A stretch of DNA of 64,000 nt from contig CBDIDH010000001.1 of NCBI GenBank assembly GCA_965277595.1, positions 2,046,001 to 2,110,000 on the forward strand. The letters run 5' to 3'. The DNA is from CBDIDH01 sp965277595 (GTDB taxonomy: Bacteria > Planctomycetota > Planctomycetia > Isosphaerales > Isosphaeraceae). Below, piece by piece: positions 44,234-53,680 of the stretch. Below the pieces are notes generated by a model, which was not told the DNA's origin, ran no database searches, and worked only from the letters and a program-made list of their open reading frames with translations. A program made the position numbers and the translations under genes. How positions within the stretch are numbered: position 1 is the first letter of the stretch; each line of letters opens with the position of its first letter.

Positions 44234-44479
44234 GGAGAATCGAAATGTCTCGATGACGGATGACCAATGATCAAAAGGGTTTTTGCGTGTTAGGGGCTGT
44301 TTTTGACGTAGGGTCAAAGGACACAAGGACAAAGGGTCGATTTTATCTTTTGTCCCATGTCCTTCTGTCCTTTGACCTTACGGCTATCGAGCAACAACCT
44401 TAATGACCAAGGACCGATGAAGAGGAAATTCCGTTCATTGATCATTGGTCATTGGAAAAGTCGGATTTCACAATCCTCC
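44234..44479. repeat. Long heptamer inverted repeat, tandem copy 2
   Basis: The second unit starts CGGAGAATCGAAATGTC and ends in TTCACAATCCTCC, diverged versions of the ends of copy 1. Its interior (TTTTTGCGTGTTAGGGGCTG, then TTTTTGACG) is closest to the copy at 29589-29822, about 80 percent alike by eye. The two copies, 14 bases apart with the direct repeat GGCAGGCTCGC, look like a tandem duplication. They fill the gap between a divergent glycosyltransferase gene and recQ. Confidence 0.85.
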
Positions 44480-44650
44480 AGGGCAGGCGCCTGGCGCTTT
44501 CCCGGCGGCGAAGGTTCGAACACGGACCTTCTCTTCCACGATTTCGCGGCCCTGAAGTCTGTGGCCCATTCTTTGCAGGATCGTCGAGCCGCGATCACCA
44601 GACTCGCGCTTCCGCCAGTTCCTTTGAGATCAACCCGTTCGGAGATTCCG

Positions 44651-46144
44651 ATGATTCCAGGGGCGCAGGGCGACCGTCGGACGTTGACGCGCAAGTTGCA
44701 AGATCAGTTCGGGTTCCGCCAGTTCCGGCCAGGGCAGGAACGGGCCGTGCAGTCGGCGATGGACGGGCATAACACCGTCGTCGTGATGCCGACGGGTTCG
44801 GGCAAGAGCGTCTGCTTTCAACTCCCCGCGCTCTCCCTCGTCGGCACAACCGTCGTGGTCAGCCCCTTGATTGCCCTCATGAAGGATCAGGCCGATGCGC
44901 TCCGCGAACGCGGCGTCTCGGTCGTCGCGATGAACAGCACGCTTTCCGCCACCGAAGAGCGCGAGGCCGCGCGGGCAATTGCCGCCGGTTCGATCGAGTT
45001 CGTCTATACAACGCCCGAGCGCCTCTCCGACCCCGACTTTCGCGCCCTTTTGAAACAGATCAAGATTGACCTCTTCGTTGTTGACGAGGCCCATTGCGTC
45101 AGCCAGTGGGGCCACGACTTCCGCCCCGAGTACATGGCCCTTGGCGATGCGATCAACGCCCTTGGGAAGCCTCCCGTTCTGGCCCTGACCGCGACCGCGA
45201 CCCCCGACGTCGTCGACGATATCTTGCGAAGGCTCGACATCGTCGATGCCGAGGTCGTTCACACGGGCTTTTATCGACCAAACCTCAAGCTCGCGACGAT
45301 CCCCGTCAAGGGCGAGTCGGCCAAGCGCGCGGAGTTGCTCCGGTTGGTCTCGGAAACCGAAGGGACGGGGATCATCTACACCGCGACGATCAAGGCGGTG
45401 AACGACCTGACCGAGTTTCTCAGCTCGCACGGTTTCGCGGTCGCTGCCTATCATGGCAGGCTGAAACACAGCGACCGCGTCGCCAATCAAGAGGCGTTCA
45501 TGCGTGGCGACCTCAAGGCGATCATCGCCACGAACGCTTTTGGGATGGGTATCGACAAGCCCGACATCCGGTTCGTGATTCATCATCACCTGCCCGAAAC
45601 CCTGGAAGATTACTATCAGGAAGCCGGTCGGGCGGGGCGCGATGGACTCTCGGCGCGTTGCACCTTGCTTTTCGACGCGACCGATCGACGTCTCCACGGC
45701 TTTTTTCAGGCGGGCAAATACCCCGGCGGTGAGGATCTGATCAACGTTCACCACGCACTCAAGCGACTCTCGCCCACGGCCGAATCGCCTGTCGTCTCGC
45801 TCGACAAGCTTCAAGCGATCACGCCGGTGGGCAAGACCCGGCTCAAGCAGGTTCTCCAGCTCTTCAAGGACCGTTCCCTGGTTCGGCTCGAAGACGCGGG
45901 GCGTAAAATCGTCCTTCTCGATCGCCACGCCAGCAGCGAATCGCTCGAACGCCTCGCCGTTTCGTTTCAGGAACGCGACGCCAATGATCGCCTCAAGCAT
46001 CGGCGGATGGTCGATTATGCCGAGCTTCGAACGTGTCTCTGGGATTACCTCGTGAACTACTTCGGCAAGGACGACGTCGAATCCGACTCCTGCGGCCATT
46101 GCGATCGTTGCGACCCGCCCAAGGCCCGGATTGCCGTGGGGTGA
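44651..46144 (+). CDS. recQ: RecQ-family ATP-dependent DNA helicase
   Basis: The 497-residue protein is a 3'-5' DNA helicase of the RecQ family used in recombination repair. It has motif 0 FGFRQFRPGQERAV, Walker A MPTGSGKSVCFQLPA, the DEAH box VVDEAHCVSQWGHDFRPEY, motif III ALTATATP, motif V ATNAFGMGIDKPDIR and motif VI YYQEAGRAGRDG. The C-terminal zinc-binding region is present late (CGHCDRC near the end, with an upstream Cys in RTCLWDY), but there is no HRDC domain, so it is shorter than E. coli RecQ (about 610). ATG 44651 follows GGAG; the open frame extends back into the repeat and is not used. Confidence 0.93.
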   Translation: MIPGAQGDRRTLTRKLQDQFGFRQFRPGQERAVQSAMDGHNTVVVMPTGSGKSVCFQLPALSLVGTTVVVSPLIALMKDQADALRERGVSVVAMNSTLSATEEREAARAIAAGSIEFVYTTPERLSDPDFRALLKQIKIDLFVVDEAHCVSQWGHDFRPEYMALGDAINALGKPPVLALTATATPDVVDDILRRLDIVDAEVVHTGFYRPNLKLATIPVKGESAKRAELLRLVSETEGTGIIYTATIKAVNDLTEFLSSHGFAVAAYHGRLKHSDRVANQEAFMRGDLKAIIATNAFGMGIDKPDIRFVIHHHLPETLEDYYQEAGRAGRDGLSARCTLLFDATDRRLHGFFQAGKYPGGEDLINVHHALKRLSPTAESPVVSLDKLQAITPVGKTRLKQVLQLFKDRSLVRLEDAGRKIVLLDRHASSESLERLAVSFQERDANDRLKHRRMVDYAELRTCLWDYLVNYFGKDDVESDSCGHCDRCDPPKARIAVG

Positions 46145-46159
46145 AGCGAGAAAGCCTTG

Positions 46160-46259
46160 AAGAGACGGCCAAGGGCCGATGACCAATGGCCGATGAGCGC
46201 TCGCCGAGTTTTTCGGTTCCGCGTTTCTTTCTCGGTCATCGGTCATTGGTCATCGGTAA
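46160..46259. repeat. Heptamer inverted repeat between recQ and glcD
   Basis: The left arm is GGCCGATGACCAATGGCCGATG and the right arm CTCGGTCATCGGTCATTGGTC, with about 45 bases between. It lies just after the recQ stop and could end that message. Confidence 0.8.
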
Positions 46260-46362
46260 TTTTTGCCGATCCAGGGTCGTTCTGGCGGATCGGCGCGGAC
46301 TCGTGATACGATGAGAGTGGCTTCGCGTTGAACTTCCGAACCCCGACGAGACTGCCTGAATC

Positions 46363-47826
46363 ATGGCTGTCGCTCCGCCTGAATCCTCGCTCGCGTCGCG
46401 CATTCTGGCCGATCTGACCGCCGCCGTCGGCCCGGAAAACGTGCTGCACAAGCATGATGAGCTGCTCGTCTATGAGTGCGACGGCTACGTCATCAATAAA
46501 AAAGTTCCCGACGTCGTTGTTTTTCCGACGTCGACGGCCCAGGTGGTTGAGGTGGTCAAGACCTGCAACCGCCACGATGTCCCGTTTGTGCCCCGAGGCG
46601 CGGGGACGAGCCTGGCCGGGGGAACGCTCGCCGTCGGCGGCGGGGTAATGATCTGCCTGACCCGGATGAAACGCATCCTGGAGATCAACACCCGCGACCG
46701 CTACGCGATCGTCGAGCCGGGGGTCGTCAACGTCTGGCTCACCCGCGCGCTCGCCGATTCTGGTTTCCATTACGCGCCCGATCCGTCGAGTCAGACCTCA
46801 TGCACGATCGGCGGCAACGTCGCGACGAACTCGGGCGGCCCACACACGCTCAAATATGGCGTGACCGTGAACTTCGTGCGCGGTGTTGAGCTTGTCTTGC
46901 CCGATGGCACGGTCGTCGAGACAGGGGGCGTGACCGAGGAAAACCCGGGATATGACCTGCCCGGCCTCATCGTCGGTCATGAGGGGACGTTCGGGATCGT
47001 CACCCGGGTCACGGTCGGCCTGAGCCGCGATCCCGAAGCGGGACGGACCTTGCTCGGCGTCTTTGAAAGCGTCGACGCGGCGACCGAGACCGTCAGCGGA
47101 ATCATCGCCGAGGGGATCGTGCCCGCGGCGCTTGAGATGCTCGACAATCTCATGATTCGCGCGATTGAACAGGCCTTTGGATTCGGCTTTCCGATCGAGG
47201 CGGGCGCGGTCTTGATTATCGAGGTGGACGGCCTCGACGCGGGGCTTGACCGCGAGGCGCGGGCGATTTCCGAGATCGTGCGAACGCACGGCGGGACCGT
47301 GCAAAAGTCGATCGCCTGGCGGACTCGCAAGGAACCGGAATACGTCGCGATCTGGAAGTCACGCAAATCGGCCTTCGGCGCGATCGGCCGATTAAGCCCG
47401 ACCTTTTGCACGCAGGACGGCGTGGTCCCTCGCACAAAATTACCGCACATTCTCCGCCATATCATGGCCGTGGGTGAGCGTCATCACCTTCGAATCGCCA
47501 ACGTCTTTCACGCGGGGGACGGCAACATTCACCCGATCCTTCTCTTCGACGAGCGCGACCCCGACCAGGTTGCCCGCGTCTTGCAAGCGAGCCACGAGAT
47601 TCTTGATGAGTGCATCGCCGTCGGCGGCAGCGTGACCGGCGAGCATGGCATCGGTGTCGAGAAGATGGAATTCATGCCGCGCCTCTTCTCTCCCGCCGAT
47701 CTCGCCGCGATGGTCGCCCTTCGCGACACCTTCAATCCCACCGGCCGTTGCAGTCCCGGCAAGATGATCCCCTCGGGGGGCGGTTGCATCGAACGAAAAA
47801 GCCCGGGACACCGAGCGGGAGCTTGA
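46363..47826 (+). CDS. glcD: Glycolate oxidase subunit GlcD (FAD-linked oxidase)
   Basis: The 487-residue flavoprotein has the PCMH-type FAD domain with VPRGAGTSLAGGTLAVGGGV, PDPSSQTSCTIGGNVATNSGGPHTLKYG and the FAD C-terminal domain with HHLRIANVFHAGDGNIHP and GGSVTGEHGIGVEK. It oxidises glycolate (or D-lactate) to glyoxylate with GlcE and GlcF. The order glcD, unknown gene, glcE, glcF on one strand from 46363 to 51481 forms an operon. D-lactate dehydrogenase is an alternative, but the GlcE and GlcF partners favour glycolate. Confidence 0.92.
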   Translation: MAVAPPESSLASRILADLTAAVGPENVLHKHDELLVYECDGYVINKKVPDVVVFPTSTAQVVEVVKTCNRHDVPFVPRGAGTSLAGGTLAVGGGVMICLTRMKRILEINTRDRYAIVEPGVVNVWLTRALADSGFHYAPDPSSQTSCTIGGNVATNSGGPHTLKYGVTVNFVRGVELVLPDGTVVETGGVTEENPGYDLPGLIVGHEGTFGIVTRVTVGLSRDPEAGRTLLGVFESVDAATETVSGIIAEGIVPAALEMLDNLMIRAIEQAFGFGFPIEAGAVLIIEVDGLDAGLDREARAISEIVRTHGGTVQKSIAWRTRKEPEYVAIWKSRKSAFGAIGRLSPTFCTQDGVVPRTKLPHILRHIMAVGERHHLRIANVFHAGDGNIHPILLFDERDPDQVARVLQASHEILDECIAVGGSVTGEHGIGVEKMEFMPRLFSPADLAAMVALRDTFNPTGRCSPGKMIPSGGGCIERKSPGHRAGA

Positions 47827-47994
47827 GACTCATAAGATTACCCAGAGGGGCACGCGGACGAGTTTATCGACCACGAGCATGATTGTCCTTCTCACGATTT
47901 TTTGTTGAGACCAGGCCCGAAATCCCGACGTTCTTGAAACCGATTTCCGATCCAATCCAAAGGCACGCGACGGTCGACCTCGGAGATTCCATTC

Positions 47995-48831
47995 TTGGCC
48001 AAGCGGCGCAAATTTTCGCGATGGCGGCGGCTTCCGGGCGTCTACCGGTTCGGCGACGAGAAGGCGCCCGACCCGAACCTGGAACCCGAGCGGCTCACGC
48101 TCTACGTCCCTGGCGTCGCGCTCGATGCCGCGCTGGAACAATCGCAGCGGCTCGGATTCGCGAACGTTCAGGAGTATTGCGGCGAAGTGCTCATCAAGGC
48201 GCTCGACGCCGAGCGCGTCCGCGAGCACCTCAACGACGTCGAGTCGCGTCGCGGTTCGCTCGAAGGCTTTCACGAGATCGCCGACGACCCCGAGTTCCTC
48301 GCCGACCTCAGCGCCGCCTCGGCGCCTCGCGAGTCGTCGAAACGACCTCAAACCAGGCTCTCCGACACCGAATCGAGCGCCCTTTCGATCCGCCTCGAAC
48401 GTCAGGAGCCGGAACCCAGAGTCTCGCATTCTCGACCGCTCACGCTCAGCACCGCCGCCGTCGCCGTCTTGCGGCACGCCGGCCAGTGGGACGACGACCC
48501 GACCGGCTTTCTCGCCTGCCTGCGCCGGGGCGAATCGGTTCCGCCTTCGGAAGTGGGCGAACTCGCGCAGGCTCTCCACGAGCTGGAAATGGAGTCGCGC
48601 GACCTTCCCGAGATGGACCGTCGATTGACCTTCGCCCTGCATCGGCTGGCCTTCGAGTCGCAAATTCTCCACACCGACGCCTGGCCAGGAACCTTTGACC
48701 CCTGGACGGTCGACATGCTCCGCGCCGTGCAGGAGGCGGTCGAGCGGATTCTCTCCGGTCAGGATATCCGCTATTATCCCGATGCCGATCCTGATCCCGA
48801 CCCCCTTCCACGACCGGAGACCCCGCGTTGA
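47995..48831 (+). CDS. Unknown protein within the glycolate oxidase operon
   Basis: The 278-residue protein starts at TTG 47995 with GGAG nine bases upstream. It opens very basic (AKRRKFSRWRRLPG), then has LTLYVPGVALDAALEQSQRLGFANVQEYCGEVLIKAL, which looks like a ribbon-helix-helix or short helical domain. A Ser/Arg/Glu-rich linker and a helical C-terminus follow (TAAVAVLRHAGQWDDDP, QALHELEMESRDLPEMDRRL), ending in an acidic run of Asp-Pro. No family is recognised. Its stop overlaps the glcE start (TTGA), so it is co-translated. It could regulate or scaffold the enzyme, which is inference. Confidence 0.65.
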   Translation: MAKRRKFSRWRRLPGVYRFGDEKAPDPNLEPERLTLYVPGVALDAALEQSQRLGFANVQEYCGEVLIKALDAERVREHLNDVESRRGSLEGFHEIADDPEFLADLSAASAPRESSKRPQTRLSDTESSALSIRLERQEPEPRVSHSRPLTLSTAAVAVLRHAGQWDDDPTGFLACLRRGESVPPSEVGELAQALHELEMESRDLPEMDRRLTFALHRLAFESQILHTDAWPGTFDPWTVDMLRAVQEAVERILSGQDIRYYPDADPDPDPLPRPETPR

Positions 48832-50081
48832 CCTGGCCCGAATCCTCGACCGCCGGCCGGCTCGGCGATGGCAAGAACGCCTCGGCGACCGATCGACCCG
48901 AGACCCTTGACGCCCTCCGCCAGGCCGTCGCCGACCGCGCGAAGCAAGGTCTCGCCATCTATCCCCAGGGGGGCGGCACCGCGCTCGATTACGGCGGCCC
49001 TCCGCGCTCGCCGGGCGTCGCGCTCGACACCCGATCGCTCGACCAGGTCATTGATTACCCGGCCGCCGACATGACCATCACCGTCGAGGCCGGCCTGACG
49101 CTCTCCCGCCTGAAAACCATTCTCGCCGAACAAAACCAACGCCTGCTTGTCGATGCTCCCGAGCCTGATCGTGCCACCGTCGGCGGTGTCTTCGCCACGG
49201 CGACGACCGGCCCGAGGCGCTTTGGAGTCGGCAGGCCGCGCGATCAGATCATTGGCGTCAGCTTCGTCACCGCCGACGGCTCGCTCGTCAAAGGGGGCGG
49301 GCGCGTCGTCAAGAACGTCGCCGGTTATGATTTCCCTAGGCTTCTCACAGGTTCCATGGGAAGTCTCGGCGTCCTCACCCAGTTGACGCTCAAGGTCCGG
49401 CCCCGTCCCGAAGCCTCGGCGATCGTCTGGATTCCGTGTCCCGACCCGCTCGAAATCGGCCCGGCGCTCGATCTTTTAAACACGTCGGCCACGCGACCAA
49501 TCGCCCTGGAACTCCTGAATCCCAAAGGGGCGCAGAGCATCGGCGATACGCTCGGACTTCCGACGGAACACTGGGTTCTCGCCGTTGGTTTTGAGGATAA
49601 CGCGCCGTCGGTCGCCTGGCAGATCGACCGTTTGAAAGTCGAACTGAGCCGGGCCGATCCGGTCGTTCTTCAAGGAAGCGAGACCGAACCGGTCTGGTCG
49701 AGCCTCGTGAACTTCCAGAGCGCGGACCTTGGCCCGGTCTGTATCGTGGCGAGCCTGCGACCGTCGAGCGTCGCGGGGTTCGTCAACGACCTCGATTCGG
49801 ATCGCTGGGCGGTTCAGGCTCACGCGGGAAACGGCGTCGTCCGGGGTCACTGGCTCGGCCTCGCTGACCTGGAAACACTCGCGGTCGAGGTCGATCGGTT
49901 GCGATCACTCGCGGTCCAGGACGGCGGCAACCTGACCCTCTCGCGCTGTCCGACCGACTGGAAAGACCGGCTCCGCGTCTGGGGCGAGCCTCGATCCGAC
50001 TGGGCTCTCGCCGAGCGGATCAAGACGGCCTTTGACCCGCTCGGGTTGATGAACCCGGGCCGATTTGTTGGTAAGATCTGA
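48828..50081 (+). CDS. glcE: Glycolate oxidase FAD-binding subunit GlcE
   Basis: The 417-residue protein has the FAD-binding type 4 domain (AIYPQGGGTALDYGG, ATVGGVFATATTGPRRFGVGRPRDQIIGVSFV, GRVVKNVAGYDFPRLLTGSMGSLGVLTQ), a reduced version of GlcD that forms the complex with GlcD and GlcF. It starts with TTG overlapping the previous stop by four bases. The length is typical (about 350-420). Confidence 0.9.
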   Translation: MTWPESSTAGRLGDGKNASATDRPETLDALRQAVADRAKQGLAIYPQGGGTALDYGGPPRSPGVALDTRSLDQVIDYPAADMTITVEAGLTLSRLKTILAEQNQRLLVDAPEPDRATVGGVFATATTGPRRFGVGRPRDQIIGVSFVTADGSLVKGGGRVVKNVAGYDFPRLLTGSMGSLGVLTQLTLKVRPRPEASAIVWIPCPDPLEIGPALDLLNTSATRPIALELLNPKGAQSIGDTLGLPTEHWVLAVGFEDNAPSVAWQIDRLKVELSRADPVVLQGSETEPVWSSLVNFQSADLGPVCIVASLRPSSVAGFVNDLDSDRWAVQAHAGNGVVRGHWLGLADLETLAVEVDRLRSLAVQDGGNLTLSRCPTDWKDRLRVWGEPRSDWALAERIKTAFDPLGLMNPGRFVGKI

Positions 50082-50128
50082 GTGGACTCCAGACCAACGA
50101 CCACGCCCCGCCGAGACCGTCTTCAGCA

Positions 50129-51481
50129 ATGGCCCACGCAACCCCGCAGACGCTCGACCCGGGCGCCCCTGTCGATCTCGACTGGCTGGCCCGAAAGGTT
50201 GACTACCGGCTCTACCAGGACTGCGTTCATTGCGGCCTCTGCACGGCGAGTTGCCCGACCTACGTCGAGACCTTCGACGAGAACGACGGCCCTCGCGGGC
50301 GGATTTACCTGATGCGCGCCGTCGCCGACGGCCGGATCGGGTTCAGCCCCGAGGTTCGCGGCCATCTTGACCTCTGCCTCGACTGCCGGGCCTGCGAGAC
50401 TGCCTGTCCATCAGGTGTTCAATATGGCAAGATCATTGAACCTTTCAAGGTCGCCATCCAGCGCTCGCGCCCCGCGTCCGACCGCGCCAGCCTGCTCCGC
50501 CGCCTGATCCTTGAACATCTTTTTCCGTATTCGAACCGTGTCAAGCTCGCGCTCGTCCCGGCCCGGATTTTACAAAAGACGGGAATTCTTGGTCTTTTTG
50601 ACACGCTCGGCCTGAACCGTGTCTTACCGCCGACGCTTCGCCGCCTTCAGGCGATGTTGCCAAAACTCGGCCGCCGAGGCTCCCGGCTTCCCGAAGTGCT
50701 TCCCCCAGTTGGTCCCCGGCGCGCCCGCGTCGCGCTCTTTCTGGGATGCGTGGCCGACGCGATCTTTCCCGAGACCAACGCGGCGACGGCGCGCGTGCTT
50801 CAACGAAACGGCTGCGAGGTCGTGGTCCCGCGCGGGCAGGTCTGTTGCGGCGCGATTCATTATCACTCGGGGGTCGAAGGCCCCGCGCTCGACCTGGCGC
50901 GCCGGAATCTCGCGGCCTTTGATCCCGATGCCTTTGACGCGATCATCGTCAACGCCGCCGGCTGCGGCGCGATGCTCAAGGATTATGCTCATCTTCTTGA
51001 CGGTCCCGATCACGAGGCGGCGCGCCGGTTCGTGGCCAAGGTCAAGGACATTTCCGAATATCTCGACATTCTCGGCCCGATTGCGCCGACCCAGGCTCTC
51101 CCGATGACCGTGACCTATCACGACGCCTGCCACCTCTGCCACGCGCAGCAGGTCCGCGCGCAGCCGCGCAAGCTTCTGGGGTTAATTCCCGGCCTCAAGC
51201 TCGTTCCGCTTGAAGAATCCGAGCTTTGCTGCGGCGCCGCGGGAACGTACAACCTGACGCAGCCGGAGATGTCGGAGCGTCTCGGCCGCCGCAAGATGGA
51301 CCGGCTCAAGGCGACCGGCGCGGAGGTCGTGGCCACGGGCAACGTCGGCTGCATCCTTCAGATTGCCCGCCAGATCAAGGATTGCGGCAGCGCGATGACC
51401 GTCGTCCACCCGATTGACCTGCTCGACAAAGCCTATGGAGCGTTGGGAAAGCAAGAGATGTCGGCTAACGATCACAAATAA
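50129..51481 (+). CDS. glcF: Glycolate oxidase iron-sulfur subunit GlcF
   Basis: The 450-residue protein carries two 4Fe-4S clusters: C32-x2-C35-x2-C38-x3-C42 (CVHCGLCTASCP) and C83-x2-C86-x2-C89-x3-C93 (CLDCRACETACP). Two CCG domains follow (QVCCGAIHYHSG and ELCCGAAGTYN), as in GlcF and other heterodisulfide-like electron carriers. It passes electrons from the flavin subunits to the membrane quinone pool. It follows glcE after 47 bases, closing the operon. Confidence 0.93.
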   Translation: MAHATPQTLDPGAPVDLDWLARKVDYRLYQDCVHCGLCTASCPTYVETFDENDGPRGRIYLMRAVADGRIGFSPEVRGHLDLCLDCRACETACPSGVQYGKIIEPFKVAIQRSRPASDRASLLRRLILEHLFPYSNRVKLALVPARILQKTGILGLFDTLGLNRVLPPTLRRLQAMLPKLGRRGSRLPEVLPPVGPRRARVALFLGCVADAIFPETNAATARVLQRNGCEVVVPRGQVCCGAIHYHSGVEGPALDLARRNLAAFDPDAFDAIIVNAAGCGAMLKDYAHLLDGPDHEAARRFVAKVKDISEYLDILGPIAPTQALPMTVTYHDACHLCHAQQVRAQPRKLLGLIPGLKLVPLEESELCCGAAGTYNLTQPEMSERLGRRKMDRLKATGAEVVATGNVGCILQIARQIKDCGSAMTVVHPIDLLDKAYGALGKQEMSANDHK

Positions 51482-51493
51482 ACTTATTTTTTT

Positions 51494-52345
51494 TCAATCC
51501 AATTTACCGACTGATCGCGCGATGACGGCCCCGATCAAACGTCCTAACTCCGGCACCGCGTTTTGTCCTGTTTTGATCACGTCCTCATGATTGATCGATT
51601 CGTCGGAAGTTCCGGCCGCCGCGTTGGTCACGAGCGCGAAGGCGAGTACCTCCATGTTCATCTGCCGGGCCACGATCGCCTCGGGCACGGTGGACATGCC
51701 CACGACGTCCGCCCCGACCGCGCGTAACATCCGAATCTCGGCCGGCGTCTCGTAACTGGGACCGGGCAGACAGGCATAAACGCCCTCGCGGAGCGTCAGG
51801 CCGAGGCGATTGGCCTCAACGCGGGCCAGGTCGCGGAGTCGAGGCGTGTAGACGTGTGTCATATCGGGGAATCGCGGTCCGAAGCGTTCGTCGTTCGGTC
51901 CGCGCAAGGGGTTGGCGCCGCTCAGATTCAAATGATCGGAGACGCGGACGAGTTCGCCCGCGCGCAGGTCGGCCCGAATCCCGCCCGTCGCGGCGGTGAG
52001 GATCAGGAGATCCACGCCCAGCCTCTTCAAGACGCGGATCGGAAACGTGACCGCCTCCAGGTCGTGCCCCTCATAGCCGTGAATCCGCCCCTGAAGGCAG
52101 ACGACCCGAACCCCAGAAAGAGACCCCGCCACGAGGTTTCCCTTGTGTCCTGCGACACCAGTCAAGGGAAAATGAGGAATCTTCGCGTAGGGCACGATGC
52201 GCCTGTCCGCGACCTCGTCGGCGATCGAACCAAGACCCGAGCCGAGCACGACCGCGACCCTCGGCCGATCAAGACCAACGCCTTCGCGAATCGCCTCCGC
52301 GGCGCTTTCGGCGCGTTCAAAAAGGGAGAGGCCCGGCGCGGTCAT
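51494..52345 (-). CDS. pnp: Purine nucleoside phosphorylase
   Basis: The 283-residue enzyme belongs to the trimeric PNP family that cleaves inosine and guanosine with phosphate. Motifs seen: VVLGSGLGSIADEV (phosphate), CLQGRIHGYEGHD, CLPGPSYETPAEIRML and VVGMSTVPEAIVARQMN with VTNAAAGTS. The purine loop reads ILTAATGGI, where Asn is more common (LTNAAGG). It is the third gene of a salvage operon on the minus strand: upp, deoA, pnp, with gaps of 21 and 15 bases. AAAGGGA precedes the ATG. Confidence 0.93.
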   Translation of the reverse strand: MTAPGLSLFERAESAAEAIREGVGLDRPRVAVVLGSGLGSIADEVADRRIVPYAKIPHFPLTGVAGHKGNLVAGSLSGVRVVCLQGRIHGYEGHDLEAVTFPIRVLKRLGVDLLILTAATGGIRADLRAGELVRVSDHLNLSGANPLRGPNDERFGPRFPDMTHVYTPRLRDLARVEANRLGLTLREGVYACLPGPSYETPAEIRMLRAVGADVVGMSTVPEAIVARQMNMEVLAFALVTNAAAGTSDESINHEDVIKTGQNAVPELGRLIGAVIARSVGKLD

Positions 52346-52360
52346 GACGTCCCTTTCGAC

Positions 52361-53659
52361 TCAGAGGCGTTCCACGATCAGGTCGGTAAGCGTCACCGGA
52401 CCATCGTCAATGATGTAGGCGTTTCGAATCGATTCGAGGGCCTCCGCGCTGCCGTGCCAGTTGTCAAAAACGGTGCAGAGCGATTCGCCCTCGCGCACGG
52501 GATCGCCCAATTTTTTGTGCAGAAGAACGCCGACGGCCAGGTCGATCGCCGCGCCGACCCGGGTTCGCCCCGCGCCGAGTTTCATGGTCGCCTGGCCGAT
52601 CTCCCGGGCATTCAAGGCGTGAACGACACCCGATCGCCTTGCCGTGATCGGGATTTCCCGCCCGGCTTTCGGCAAGAGCGAAAGGTCGTCAATTACGCGA
52701 GGATCGCCCCCTTGGGCCTCGATCAGGCGGCGGAAACGCTCCAGCGCCGAGCCATCGTGAATCGTGGAAAGGCAGAGGTCGCGCGCTTCAACAAGTGTCT
52801 TGGCGCGACCGGCCATCACGACCATCTCGGCGGCGAGTTCCACCGAGAGATTCAACAGGTCGGCCGGTCCCTCGCCTTTCAGGCAAGAGATGCACTCGGC
52901 CACCTCGACCGCGTTGCCGACGGCCAGGCCGAGCGGCTGATCCATCCGGCTGATCAAGACGCGAAGATCCTTGCCCAGCCCTCGGCCAATCGCCGACATT
53001 GTTTCCGCCAAAGCACGCGCGTCGTCGAGACCCGGCAGAAAGGCGCCGAGGCCGGTTTTCACGTCAAGAACGAGGCCATCAATGCCCTCGGCCAGCTTCT
53101 TGGACATGATCGACGAGGCGAGCAAGGGAATCGCCTCGACCGTCGCCGTCGCGTCGCGGAGCGCGTAGAGAAACCGGTCCGCCGGCGCGATCTCGGCGGT
53201 CTGGCCGATCATGACGAACCCGCAGTCTTCGAGCACCTGCTTGTAACGATCGAGATCCAGGTCAACGCGGAACCCCGGGATCGATTCGAGCTTATCGAGC
53301 GTCCCGCCCGTATGGCCGAGCCCTCGCCCCGAGACCATCGGCACCAGAACCCCCGCCGCCGCGGCGATCGGCGCAAGGATCAGCGAGGTCTTGTCGCCAA
53401 CGCCCCCCGTGCTGTGCTTGTCGACCTTCTTGCCAGGGATCATCGACAGATCAACGACCGTTCCCGACCGCATCATCGCGTCGGTCAAGGCCGAGGTTTC
53501 CTCGGCCGACATCCCCCGCCAGACGATCGCCATCAAGAGAGCGGACCACTGGTAATCGGTCACCTCGCCCGAGGCAATTCCGGCGACCATCCAGGCGATC
53601 TGGTCCGCGCCGAGAGTTCCTCCGTCGCGCTTCAGGCGAATAATATCGACGGCGCGCAT
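52361..53659 (-). CDS. deoA: Thymidine / pyrimidine-nucleoside phosphorylase
   Basis: The 432-residue enzyme cleaves thymidine or uridine to base plus sugar phosphate. Key motifs: KHSTGGVGDKTSLILAP (phosphate-binding), VSGRGLGHTGGTLDKLESIPG and DVKTGLGAF. The fold and length are those of DeoA/Pdp (about 430). It may be a pyrimidine-nucleoside phosphorylase rather than strict DeoA. It lies between upp and pnp in one operon, so the released uracil or thymine could be handed to Upp. Confidence 0.93.
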   Translation of the reverse strand: MRAVDIIRLKRDGGTLGADQIAWMVAGIASGEVTDYQWSALLMAIVWRGMSAEETSALTDAMMRSGTVVDLSMIPGKKVDKHSTGGVGDKTSLILAPIAAAAGVLVPMVSGRGLGHTGGTLDKLESIPGFRVDLDLDRYKQVLEDCGFVMIGQTAEIAPADRFLYALRDATATVEAIPLLASSIMSKKLAEGIDGLVLDVKTGLGAFLPGLDDARALAETMSAIGRGLGKDLRVLISRMDQPLGLAVGNAVEVAECISCLKGEGPADLLNLSVELAAEMVVMAGRAKTLVEARDLCLSTIHDGSALERFRRLIEAQGGDPRVIDDLSLLPKAGREIPITARRSGVVHALNAREIGQATMKLGAGRTRVGAAIDLAVGVLLHKKLGDPVREGESLCTVFDNWHGSAEALESIRNAYIIDDGPVTLTDLIVERL

Positions 53660-53680
53660 CGGCCTGAACTCCTTGAAATC

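Noticed and set aside
43981..44479. CRISPR array
   Set aside because: Repeats here are inverted heptamers with long imperfect arms, not equal direct repeats with unique spacers, and no cas gene is near.
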